Of a stretch of DNA of 57,435 nucleotides, positions 1 to 7,968 are shown piece after piece. The notes under the pieces were generated by a model. The model was not told the DNA's origin and made no database searches. It saw only the letters and a program-made list of their open reading frames with translations. Each line of letters begins with the position of its first letter. Position 1 is the stretch's first letter. Position numbers and translations under genes: made by a program. Origin of the DNA: Bacillota bacterium. Its GTDB lineage: Bacteria; Bacillota; Dethiobacteria; DTU022. Where the stretch lies: assembly GCA_018400435.1 (NCBI GenBank), contig JAGYMW010000002.1:1-57435 (forward strand), read 5' to 3'.

Positions 1-380
1 CTCAACGCACCGCGGGCAGCCTGCAGAGACGCTTCCGCCGTCCGCAGAGCAACATCTCGCAACGCCTTATTCCTTGCTTCTTTCTCAGATAAGTTGTTTT
101 GGGGCAGCCGTGATGCCTTCATTGACAAATTGAAAACCACCATTTCCTCGTCAATTGCTTCCAGTAGTTTCTTTTTTAAAAAGCGTGCTTCTTCACCCGC
201 CTGCTGCAGACCGTCAACTACATCGCCGAGTTTCTGCCGGTTCTGACTGAGATTGCAGTACATGGAAAGAAGAGCGGCACCCTGAGCCGCAGAGAGAGCA
301 GCTGCGCTGCCACCCCCGGGAGAGGGAGAAGGAGAAGCCACTTCCCGTACAAAATGTTCAACAGTCATATCCTTGAGCAT
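1..380 (-). CDS. Formimidoyl-THF cyclodeaminase / methenyl-THF cyclohydrolase family protein, partial
   Basis: Folate one-carbon enzyme of the FTCD_C/FchA family, which interconverts formimino-, methenyl- and formyl-tetrahydrofolate in the cytoplasm. The visible N-terminus opens MLKDMTVEHFVREVASPSPSP and continues into a GGGSAAALSAAQGAAL stretch typical of the family's glycine-rich folate-binding start. The 3' end runs off the window, so only about 126 residues are seen. It is the last visible gene of the minus-strand methyltransferase/molybdenum-hydroxylase operon, about 70 bases after the MttB stop. That position suggests it handles folate-bound one-carbon units produced by the pathway. The matching glutamate formimidoyltransferase is encoded separately at 42340-43239. 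Family call is firm; which of the two activities dominates cannot be told. Confidence 0.85.
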   Translation of the reverse strand, partial: MLKDMTVEHFVREVASPSPSPGGGSAAALSAAQGAALLSMYCNLSQNRQKLGDVVDGLQQAGEEARFLKKKLLEAIDEEMVVFNLSMKASRLPQNNLSEKEARNKALRDVALRTAEASLQAARGAL

Positions 381-449
381 CAGACAACCTCCCTCTAAAG
401 AATGATCAAAACCAGGCTGCAGTTTTTTGCCATTATATCAGAAATTGAA

Positions 450-1919
450 TCAGGCCAGCTCTCGCCGGTGGCTTCTGCCGGCCGCCAGATCCTCGATCGC
501 TTTTTCTGTTTCCAGGTTAAGTCCGGGCACTTCGTGCCATTTGAGAATCTCTTTGAGTAAATCATTGGCATTCCGGTCGAAACTCTTACCACCGGAGGCC
601 AACCAGTTTTCGTAAGTATTACGGTTGAAAATCTTGGTAAAATACATCTGCCTGCGGAAGTGGGACATAGTATGCTCTTCTGCCAAAAAATGGCCACCCG
701 GACCGACTGTTCTGATTACATCCATAGCCAGGGTGGTTGGATTGATCTCTAACCCCGCCAGAAGGTACCTTATTATGCCAACCCCTTCATTACACAGGAC
801 GAGGTATTCAAGGCTGGTTGCCATTCCCGCCCCGGCATAGCCGAGATCATGAACCAGGTTTCCTCCGGCCAGTGCTGAGAAAAGCAGGCTGAAACCTGCT
901 TCCATGGCTGCTTGTTGATCGAATATCTGGGCATCCGTTGCCCCGGCAACCGTAAATGAAGGCAGTTCGTAGTAATCAGACATCTGAACCAGCGAAGCCA
1001 ATCCTAAAAAGGCCTGCGGATCTCCATAGGAACAGATCGAGGTAACCATATTCATCGGGGGAGTCCCTCCCCCGTAGATGAAAGGTGCTCCTTCCGTTTT
1101 CAGCTGGTGGATCACCAGACCGGAAAGAATTTCGGCATTGGCCACCGCCAGAGCTCCTGCAGTAGTTACCGGACCCGTAGCCCCACACATTACCGCCGGG
1201 GCATAAACAAGGGGAATCTTAAATTCTGCGGCTAAAAGCAATTTCTGTAAAGCTGTTTTTGTATGAACAAGAGGTGAACTCGGTTCGGCATAGTGAATAA
1301 TGAAAGGATTCCCGGAGAGGCTTTCCATACTTCCCGCCGCCAGGGCAGCCATCTCCAGGATATCCAGGAAACCTTCACGATCGTAAGCATCAAAAATGAT
1401 CGGCTTCGTTGTGTGCAAAAGCATAGCCTCGAAATGGTGGCGATCGGTACGCTCTCTGGGAACGTCTGAGGCGTGAGCCATGGACATTACGAAATCAATG
1501 TTTTCCAGAGCATCGGTTATGATAGTAGCCTTGACAGCATCTTCCTTAACCGCTATCCGTCGACGACCGCTGTTTATATCAATGACGTAAGGAGTAGCTG
1601 ATCCGGTGCCAAAATAGGTATTACCTTTAACCAGAGTCATGGCCGGTGCACCACTGCGATCGGCAATCAAGATTCTCCCCGCGGCACTTTTTATAGCTTT
1701 ATCGACCAATCCGGCCTCTATTTTGACCAGATCACCGTTTACCTGTGCCCCCGCCTGCCGGAGCAATTCAACAGCCTCCTCCTCACAAACTTTGACACCT
1801 GTCTCGGCCAATATTTCAAGAGTAGCTGAATGCAGTTTGTCCATCTGCTCTTTTGTCATGTTCAACAGTCCGAGGGGTTTCCGAAAGGTTTCAGATCGGT
1901 TAGTTCCATTAGCCCTCAT
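450..1919 (-). CDS. MttB-family corrinoid-dependent methyltransferase (non-pyrrolysine), copy 1
   Basis: 489-residue member of the trimethylamine methyltransferase (MttB, COG5598) superfamily. Family members move a methyl group from a quaternary or tertiary amine to a corrinoid protein. The N-terminal signature is seen around residues 25-45 (KLHSATLEILAETGVKV), and GGGTPPMNM and the C-terminal GPGGHFLAEEHTM block are present. The frame is open throughout with no internal TAG, so it belongs with the pyrrolysine-free branch (MtgB, MtpB, MtcB, MtyB), whose known substrates are betaines and carnitine-like compounds. The start overlaps the stop of the 2Fe-2S subunit gene by ATGA, showing tight coupling to the molybdenum hydroxylase. 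A second paralogue opens the same operon. Substrate cannot be read from sequence. Confidence 0.9.
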   Translation of the reverse strand: MRANGTNRSETFRKPLGLLNMTKEQMDKLHSATLEILAETGVKVCEEEAVELLRQAGAQVNGDLVKIEAGLVDKAIKSAAGRILIADRSGAPAMTLVKGNTYFGTGSATPYVIDINSGRRRIAVKEDAVKATIITDALENIDFVMSMAHASDVPRERTDRHHFEAMLLHTTKPIIFDAYDREGFLDILEMAALAAGSMESLSGNPFIIHYAEPSSPLVHTKTALQKLLLAAEFKIPLVYAPAVMCGATGPVTTAGALAVANAEILSGLVIHQLKTEGAPFIYGGGTPPMNMVTSICSYGDPQAFLGLASLVQMSDYYELPSFTVAGATDAQIFDQQAAMEAGFSLLFSALAGGNLVHDLGYAGAGMATSLEYLVLCNEGVGIIRYLLAGLEINPTTLAMDVIRTVGPGGHFLAEEHTMSHFRRQMYFTKIFNRNTYENWLASGGKSFDRNANDLLKEILKWHEVPGLNLETEKAIEDLAAGRSHRRELA

Positions 1920-2425
1920 TCTTTCTGCTCCTTCTCCACGAAACGGACTCTGTTCTCATTCATCTCTTCGGCAGCCGTCATGATCGCTTCTTCAATCTGC
2001 TTATACCCGCTGCAGCGGCAAAGATTACCGGAAATAGCCCTCTTCACTTCTTCCTGCCGGGGGGCAGGATTTTCAGCCAGCAAAGCGTAAGCGGACATGA
2101 TCATCCCCGACGTACAGAACCCGCACTGCACCGCTCCCTTTTCGACAAAAGCCCGTTGAAGTGGATGAACAGATTTGCCGTCGGAAATACCTTCGATGGT
2201 CCTGATGTTTTTTCCCGCCGCTTTTCCGGCCGGAACAAGGCAGGAATTAACAGCTTTACCGTCAAGGATTACTGTGCAGGCACCGCATTCTCCACGCCCA
2301 CAGCCTTCTTTGGGACTCATGCAGCCAAGTTGATCACGAAGTAGGTGAAGAAGGCTTTCCGCCGGATCGGCATAGATAGTAACCGGTTCATCGTTTAGCA
2401 AAAAGGTAATTTTCCCAATATCCAT
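1916..2425 (-). CDS. Molybdenum hydroxylase small subunit, two [2Fe-2S] clusters
   Basis: Iron-sulfur subunit of a xanthine-dehydrogenase/CO-dehydrogenase-type enzyme, 169 residues. The N-terminal plant-type ferredoxin domain shows GCGRGECGACTV followed by a fourth cysteine in NSCLV. The C-terminal all-alpha domain shows CGFCTSGM and GNLCRCSGY, the ligands of the second cluster. It passes electrons from the molybdenum site to the FAD subunit. The charged tail after the CRCSGY block is longer than usual. It starts directly after the FAD-subunit stop, and its own stop overlaps the MttB start, so the three hydroxylase genes and the methyltransferase are translated as one unit. Confidence 0.93.
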   Translation of the reverse strand: MDIGKITFLLNDEPVTIYADPAESLLHLLRDQLGCMSPKEGCGRGECGACTVILDGKAVNSCLVPAGKAAGKNIRTIEGISDGKSVHPLQRAFVEKGAVQCGFCTSGMIMSAYALLAENPAPRQEEVKRAISGNLCRCSGYKQIEEAIMTAAEEMNENRVRFVEKEQKE

Positions 2426-3286
2426 TCAGCTTTCCTCCTTATCTTGCACTCTGCGGACAGCCGCCATTAATACCCGACCAGCAAGGACTCCAATGAGATG
2501 CCGTCGGTAATCTGCCGAACAGCGCAGCAGGCTGCCTCTCACTTTAACTTCTGCCGATGCCAGTTCTTCAACCATTTGCCGGGTTTCTTCATTTGGTTCT
2601 TTGCCCAACAGAGCCTCTTCAGTTTTGAACAGCCTGGTAGGAGCCGGTTTAACCGGGGCAGCCACCAGCCGCACTTCAGCAAACACCCCGTTTTCCAGGC
2701 CTACTCTGGCTGCAACATTAACCATGGGCAGTGATAAAGCGCGGCGCGATGCAAATCTCGCAAATGCTGAACCTTCATTGAATTGACAGGTTTTAAAAAT
2801 TAGATTCAGGACAATTTCCCTGCTGCTGTCTATGCGGGATTGATTATAACCGGCATAAAGGTTTCCAAGTTCTTCTACCCGCCGGCGGCCGTCAATATCA
2901 CAAAGAACCGCCTTTGCTCCCAACGCCGCAAGAGCAACAGCGGCATCAGCCGCCGGTGCCGCATTAACCAGGTTGCCGCCGATGGTCCCCAGATTACGCA
3001 CCTGCGGTGAACCCACTGCAGCACAGGCCTCGGCCAAAGCAGCAGCCTTCACCATGATTAAAGGCGAAGAAGCGGCAGCAGCATGCGTTACGGCAGCCCC
3101 TACCGAAAGGTAATCCTGCTCCTCCACAATCATCCCCAGCTCGGGCAATGAGGCAATATCTACTGCCTGCGAAGGCATCCCTTTCAAAAAAAGATCGGTC
3201 GCTCCGGCAATAATAAGCGCTTTGCCCTTCGCTTCCCGCAACACATTCAGGGCTTCATCAAGACTTGCTGCAGTAAAATAACTCAT
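2426..3286 (-). CDS. Molybdenum hydroxylase FAD-binding medium subunit
   Basis: 286-residue FAD subunit of the xanthine dehydrogenase/CoxM family, which takes electrons from the two [2Fe-2S] clusters. It has the N-terminal FAD-binding pattern with AGATDLFL near residue 27 and the GNLGTIGGNLVNAAPAADA block (written here as RNLGTIGGNLVNAAPAADA) near residues 97-115. A C-terminal CO-dehydrogenase flavoprotein domain begins around residue 180. No extra 4Fe-4S insertion of the hydroxybenzoyl-CoA reductase type is visible. The start overlaps the large-subunit stop by ATGA. Xanthine, nicotinate and other heterocycle hydroxylases share this fold, so the substrate is open. Confidence 0.92.
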   Translation of the reverse strand: MSYFTAASLDEALNVLREAKGKALIIAGATDLFLKGMPSQAVDIASLPELGMIVEEQDYLSVGAAVTHAAAASSPLIMVKAAALAEACAAVGSPQVRNLGTIGGNLVNAAPAADAAVALAALGAKAVLCDIDGRRRVEELGNLYAGYNQSRIDSSREIVLNLIFKTCQFNEGSAFARFASRRALSLPMVNVAARVGLENGVFAEVRLVAAPVKPAPTRLFKTEEALLGKEPNEETRQMVEELASAEVKVRGSLLRCSADYRRHLIGVLAGRVLMAAVRRVQDKEES

Positions 3287-5556
3287 TTCGCCGCACCCCT
3301 ATTCGATAAAATACGAAATATCTTTTCAGCAGTGATGGGCATTTCAGTAACCCAGCCACCAGCAGCATCAGCTACTGCATTGGCCAGCGCTCCGGGAACG
3401 GGAACCTGCACTATCTCACCGAGCCCTTTTGCCCCGTAAGGACCTTCCGGGTCATCAGTCTCAATAAAGAGGGGGGTAATATCCGGCACATCAAGGGCAG
3501 TTGGTATTTTATAATCGGCCAAAGTGGGGTTGGCTACCCTTCCTTCATTAAAAAGATATCCCTCCAGGCAGCTCATCCCGAACCCTTGAGCCACACCTCC
3601 ATAGATTTGCCCGCTTGCTGAGAGATGGTTGATAATTCTTCCCGAATCATGAGCGGCAACGATACGGTGAACCGTTAAGGCACCGGTTTCCGGGTCAATC
3701 TCCACTTCGGCTGCGTGAGCAGCGAAGGAATAGGTAACTGCTATGTTACCATATTTTGTATCATCGTAGCTGCTTTCCGGCGGCACATAACTCCCTTCGC
3801 CGGTCAAAGTAAGCCCGCTTGTCTGGCCATGATAATAATGAGCAATCTCGGTAAAGTCAACCTGCCTGCCGGAAGCAGATCTGATCCGTCCATTTTCCAT
3901 AATGACCGGTTCACCGATCATCTCGGAAGAGGTACGGATTATCTTTTCACGCAGCTTTTCAGCAGCCAGCTGAACAGCTTTCCCCCCAATTGTTGCCTGA
4001 CGCATGCCCAGGGCACCCATGGAATAAGGAGTTACAAGGCTGTCTTTCGAATAAACTGAAATCCGGGAGGGTTCCAGGTCGAGGGCAATGGCGGCAATCT
4101 GCGAAAATGCGGCGTGAGTACCCTGGCCGTAATCCTGTTCACCTGTAAAAAGAGAAATATTCCCATCCAGTTCCAGGGATATCCTGGCAGAAGCACCGCG
4201 TAGATTTGGATCAAAAACAACACTGCCGCTGGCATGGATCGCGGCGCTCAGGCCATACCCGTGGCCTTTCTTCCTTTTAGTCCAGCCAATTTCTTCTGTC
4301 GCCGCTGCCAGGCATTCGGCAAGACCACAGCTTTTGATCTGCAGCCCATGGACGGTAGTTTCACCAGGGCGGACACAATTTCTCAACCTCATTTCCAGCG
4401 GATCTATCTTCAACTTCTTTGCCGCCATGTCAATCAGCGATTCACAGGCAAAATTGGCGACCTGGTTACCATATGCTCTGTACTGGCCCGTTGGCACCTT
4501 GTTGGTGTAAACAAGCCTGGCTTTTGTTTTTATAGCTGGGATACGGTAAACTGAATCATTGCGTTCTGCAAGGGTATTGGAAACCCATGGCGCCTGGGCA
4601 CTGTAAGCACCATTATCGGTGATCAGGTCCATTTCCCGGCCCAGGAAAGTGCCATCATTACCCAGAGCCATTCTCATTTTGATCTCCGCGGCAACCATAG
4701 GCCGGCCGGCTGTAAATTCTTCTTCGCGTGTCAGCTGCATTTTAACCGGCAAGCCGGTCTGCATCGAGAGAAGGGCAGAGATAAGATATAAATTCAGGTT
4801 GCCGTAAACTTTCCCCCCAAATCCACCGCCCATAACCGGACCGACGATACGCACACGAGACAGAGGTAGTTTCAAGACTTGAGCCAAAAGATCCCTGACA
4901 ATATCCGGTGACTGAACAGCCGTATGGAGGGTGATCCCACCATCCGGTTCGCTAACCGCTACACAGGCAACAGGTTCCAGATATGCCGGATGGAACTGGG
5001 GAATATGAAATTTGCCCTCTACGACCAGATCGGCATTTCGAAAAGCACTTTCAGGATCTCCCCTGACTACTTCTCTCCTCCAGGCTACATTACCTGGGAA
5101 ATTTTCATGGAGCTGCGGAGCTTCCGGCAACTGGGCTTCCCCTGTATCGAACACGGCCGGCAGCGTCTCATATTCAACGTGGATCAATTTCAATGCTTCT
5201 TCAGCTTTTTTATCATCAACTGCCGCTACAGCGGCTACTTCATCTCCCACGTAGCGAACATGTTCCGGTTCCAGTGGCATCTCGTCGTTAATTACTATGC
5301 CATAAGGAGAACAGCTCAGATCGGAACCAGTAAGAACCGTCCTGACCCCGGGCATTTTCAAGGCCGCTGAAGTTTTAATCTTTTTGATCCGGGCATGAGG
5401 ATGGGAACTGCGCAAGATTTTCCCGTACAACATCCCAGGTAAACGCAAATCAATGCCATAAATGGCTTTGCCAGTTACCTTGGTCCAAACCTCGGCACTT
5501 TGATAATTTTTTTCCGTTGAAATCAATTCTCTCACAGCAGGCGTTTCCGGCTGCAT
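3283..5556 (-). CDS. Molybdenum hydroxylase molybdopterin-binding large subunit (xanthine dehydrogenase family)
   Basis: 757-residue catalytic subunit that binds the molybdopterin-cytosine/guanine dinucleotide and hydroxylates a carbon next to nitrogen in an N-heterocycle or similar substrate. An N-terminal a/b hammerhead domain (about residues 25-130) is followed by GGGFGGK near residue 243, a YRAYGNQ segment and the C-terminal GAKGLGE block, whose glutamate is the family's catalytic base. The CO-dehydrogenase CSFR active-site loop is absent, so it is not CoxL. An AAGGAA-like ribosome site precedes ATG 5556. A 127-base gap separates it from the MmgE/PrpD gene. Xanthine dehydrogenase is the nearest textbook label, but the MttB context suggests an N-methylated or betaine-type substrate; the exact reaction is unknown. 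Confidence 0.9.
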   Translation of the reverse strand: MQPETPAVRELISTEKNYQSAEVWTKVTGKAIYGIDLRLPGMLYGKILRSSHPHARIKKIKTSAALKMPGVRTVLTGSDLSCSPYGIVINDEMPLEPEHVRYVGDEVAAVAAVDDKKAEEALKLIHVEYETLPAVFDTGEAQLPEAPQLHENFPGNVAWRREVVRGDPESAFRNADLVVEGKFHIPQFHPAYLEPVACVAVSEPDGGITLHTAVQSPDIVRDLLAQVLKLPLSRVRIVGPVMGGGFGGKVYGNLNLYLISALLSMQTGLPVKMQLTREEEFTAGRPMVAAEIKMRMALGNDGTFLGREMDLITDNGAYSAQAPWVSNTLAERNDSVYRIPAIKTKARLVYTNKVPTGQYRAYGNQVANFACESLIDMAAKKLKIDPLEMRLRNCVRPGETTVHGLQIKSCGLAECLAAATEEIGWTKRKKGHGYGLSAAIHASGSVVFDPNLRGASARISLELDGNISLFTGEQDYGQGTHAAFSQIAAIALDLEPSRISVYSKDSLVTPYSMGALGMRQATIGGKAVQLAAEKLREKIIRTSSEMIGEPVIMENGRIRSASGRQVDFTEIAHYYHGQTSGLTLTGEGSYVPPESSYDDTKYGNIAVTYSFAAHAAEVEIDPETGALTVHRIVAAHDSGRIINHLSASGQIYGGVAQGFGMSCLEGYLFNEGRVANPTLADYKIPTALDVPDITPLFIETDDPEGPYGAKGLGEIVQVPVPGALANAVADAAGGWVTEMPITAEKIFRILSNRGAAK

Positions 5557-5683
5557 CTATTCTCATTCCTTCCTATCACAATATAGGCATAGATCTAACA
5601 ACCTGTTCTATCTTTCGGGCAGATAAATTAACAACGGTTTCCCCTCTTTCCCAATCATCTTCCCGGTATCGCTGAAGAAGAAG

Positions 5684-7024
5684 TTAAGAAATCAATCCAA
5701 TCAGTTCACTGACATCATCAATCTGCTCAAAATGGATTATCATTTCAATCAATTTTTCTACTGTTGAAGCTGGAAGAACATATCCAGCCAGGCGGTGGAA
5801 TTTATCTTTTAATGACTGTTCATCCCACCGATCGGCAGCCCTTTCAACTATGCCCGAATCTAAACAACGGCCGTCCTGTAAAGTAATTTCAACAGCACTG
5901 TGCATCCGCAGATCCGTCCCTTTCATTTCTCTGTAGAGTTGATCTATTTCTTGATCCAGGACTATCTCGATTTTATCGAAGAGGTTTACCACCTGCGGAT
6001 CGGACAACCTTTTTTCCAGGATCTGTTCCGGCCCCAGCTGGTGATCTACCAGCAGGCAGGCCAGTGGCCATCTGATACTGAACTGGGCTTCTTCCGTCGT
6101 AGAAGGCAGATCGCGGAACAGGGCTGCCGCTTCGGTAAAAGTTTTTACCCGAATTTTTTTAATCTCTTCAGGTTTAATTCCATGTTTCTTTACGAGTTGC
6201 AGGGCGGCAACGCCGGCAGCATGGCCCCAGGCACAGGATGACCATTCCTTGTAAAATACGCCGCCATCCATCCAGTATTTATCTCCCAGATCTTTAAACC
6301 AGGCGCGATATTTCTCCATCTCCATAAGGATTGGCACACCTGTATAACCTCTTGCAGCCAGCCCGGCAGCGGTGACTCCGGTCATCGCTCCCCAGCCGAT
6401 AGCGTGCTTGACCATCGATGGATGGGCAATATCCTCCATCATTAGGGCATTGGGGGCATGGTATTCGGCAATACCCAGGGCACTGCTGATCCCATGGGGG
6501 CTTAGTTTCATCAGGTTAGCTGCCGCTGCTGCACAGCCAACTGATCCCCATGATCCACAGGCCTGATATGTTTCATGATGGTCGTGCCAGCAGCGGCCAA
6601 TTCTGATAGCCATTTCATAACCGCATACCATTGCTGCCAGCAGAGATTGCCCGCCGGCACATCTTTCTTCACCGACTGCCAGAACAGTAGGGATAAGCTG
6701 AGCACCGGGGTGCCCGCGGGTAAAAATCGCATCATCGTCAAGGTCAAGGGCATTGGCTGAATGAGCATTGGCAAAAGCAGCTCCGGCAGTGGAAGCCCGG
6801 CAGCCATGAAGAAAAATTGCCGCTTCGTTTCCCCGCCAGCCGAAGGCTGCATATGAGGCCGTAATTTTACTTACTTCCGTTAGCGTACCGGCCAGGGTCA
6901 CTCCCAGGCCATCGAGCAGACATAGTTTTGCCCGGCGGCGGGTTGCCTGCGGAAGATCAGCCCACTGCAACCCGCCGATAAAATTTATGGCAGGCCCCTT
7001 TTCTCGCATTCTGATAAACCTCAC
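5684..7024 (-). CDS. MmgE/PrpD family protein
   Basis: 446-residue member of the MmgE/PrpD superfamily, which includes 2-methylcitrate dehydratase, cis-aconitate decarboxylase and many uncharacterised catabolic lyases. Family hallmarks are LCLLDGLGVTLAG near residue 35, ANAHSANALDLDD near residue 88 and GCAAAAANLM near residue 163. There is no neighbouring citrate synthase or methylisocitrate lyase, so a methylcitrate-cycle role is unlikely. Its start overlaps the permease stop by ATGA, which ties it to the transporter and molybdenum hydroxylase. A lyase or isomerase step on the imported compound is inferred. Family assignment is strong; function unknown. Confidence 0.85.
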   Translation of the reverse strand: MRFIRMREKGPAINFIGGLQWADLPQATRRRAKLCLLDGLGVTLAGTLTEVSKITASYAAFGWRGNEAAIFLHGCRASTAGAAFANAHSANALDLDDDAIFTRGHPGAQLIPTVLAVGEERCAGGQSLLAAMVCGYEMAIRIGRCWHDHHETYQACGSWGSVGCAAAAANLMKLSPHGISSALGIAEYHAPNALMMEDIAHPSMVKHAIGWGAMTGVTAAGLAARGYTGVPILMEMEKYRAWFKDLGDKYWMDGGVFYKEWSSCAWGHAAGVAALQLVKKHGIKPEEIKKIRVKTFTEAAALFRDLPSTTEEAQFSIRWPLACLLVDHQLGPEQILEKRLSDPQVVNLFDKIEIVLDQEIDQLYREMKGTDLRMHSAVEITLQDGRCLDSGIVERAADRWDEQSLKDKFHRLAGYVLPASTVEKLIEMIIHFEQIDDVSELIGLIS

Positions 7025-7968
7025 TCTCCTACTCTTATCCTGGGGTTAAGCAATCCATAGAGTACATCGGCAGCCAGGTTTGAAAAGGTGTAGATGGCAA
7101 CAATGATCATACTGGAAGCTTGAATCAACGGCAAATCCTGACGTTGGATACCATATACAATCAGGCGGCCCAGGCCGGGATAGCCATAGACTGTCTCCGT
7201 AACTATGAGGCCACCCAGAAGCCAGCCGATTCCCATTGCTACAACAGTTACCGTTGGAAGAAGCGAATTGCGGAGAACATGACGGATGAGCACCTGCCAG
7301 GCTGGAAGACCTTTTAGATCAGCAGCTCTCACATAGTCCATACGCAGAACGTCTATAGTTCCCGAACGGGTCATTCTCGTTATGTAGCCAAGGCCGGTCA
7401 GGCTAACGGTTATGGCCGGCAGTACCAAATAGGGAAAAGCTTCCCTGAAAGTTGTATCCGGATTGATCGAAGAATTGGCCGGAAACCAGGTCAGACCAAT
7501 AGCCAGAAAGGCAATCAGGAGAAGTCCGCTGACAAACTCCGGCAGCCCAACAAAAGCCATGGACACACCGGAAATGAGCTGATCCGGAAGTTTGTCGCGT
7601 TTTAAAGCTGCTATTACTCCCAGGACAATGCCCAGCGGCACATAAATCAAGAGGGCCATTACTGCAAGCATGGCCGAATTGCCAAGACGCTCCAGGACAA
7701 TCGGGCGGACCGGTGTTCGGCTTACCAGGGAAGTACCCCAATCCCCACGGATAAAACCACCGGCCCAATTAAGATACTGAATATGCAAAGGCCGGTTTAA
7801 ACCCAGTTCTTCACGCAGGTTTTCCACGGCAGTTTCGGTGGCAAACTGACCAAGGATAATCTGGGCAACATCACCAGGGAGAAATTGCGTGGCGGTAAAG
7901 ATAATCAGGGAAGCCAGGAAAAGGGTTAGCAGTATAAAGGCAAATCGGCGCAGGAGATAGCGATACAT
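7021..7968 (-). CDS. Peptide/nickel-type ABC transporter permease (DppB-like)
   Basis: 315-residue integral membrane permease of the DppB/OppB family. It begins with a hydrophobic segment (residues 8-30), followed by the conserved FLPGDVAQIILG loop and about five further membrane segments. The EAA-type loop that contacts the ATPases lies near residues 205-235 (DLKGLPAWQVLIRHVLRNSLLP). It partners the DppC-like permease, the fused ATPase and the binding protein encoded upstream. Start and stop both overlap neighbours by four bases, so stoichiometric translation is likely. The cargo may be a betaine or another small organic cation rather than a peptide; that is inference from context. Confidence 0.92.
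   Translation of the reverse strand: MYRYLLRRFAFILLTLFLASLIIFTATQFLPGDVAQIILGQFATETAVENLREELGLNRPLHIQYLNWAGGFIRGDWGTSLVSRTPVRPIVLERLGNSAMLAVMALLIYVPLGIVLGVIAALKRDKLPDQLISGVSMAFVGLPEFVSGLLLIAFLAIGLTWFPANSSINPDTTFREAFPYLVLPAITVSLTGLGYITRMTRSGTIDVLRMDYVRAADLKGLPAWQVLIRHVLRNSLLPTVTVVAMGIGWLLGGLIVTETVYGYPGLGRLIVYGIQRQDLPLIQASSMIIVAIYTFSNLAADVLYGLLNPRIRVGE

Noticed and set aside
450-1919. Pyrrolysine-type MttB with an in-frame TAG
   Set aside because: The frame is open over the full length without TAG, and the same holds for the second copy.
3283-5556. Aerobic-type CO dehydrogenase large subunit
   Set aside because: The CSFR-type active-site loop of CoxL is missing; the gene order also differs from coxMSL.
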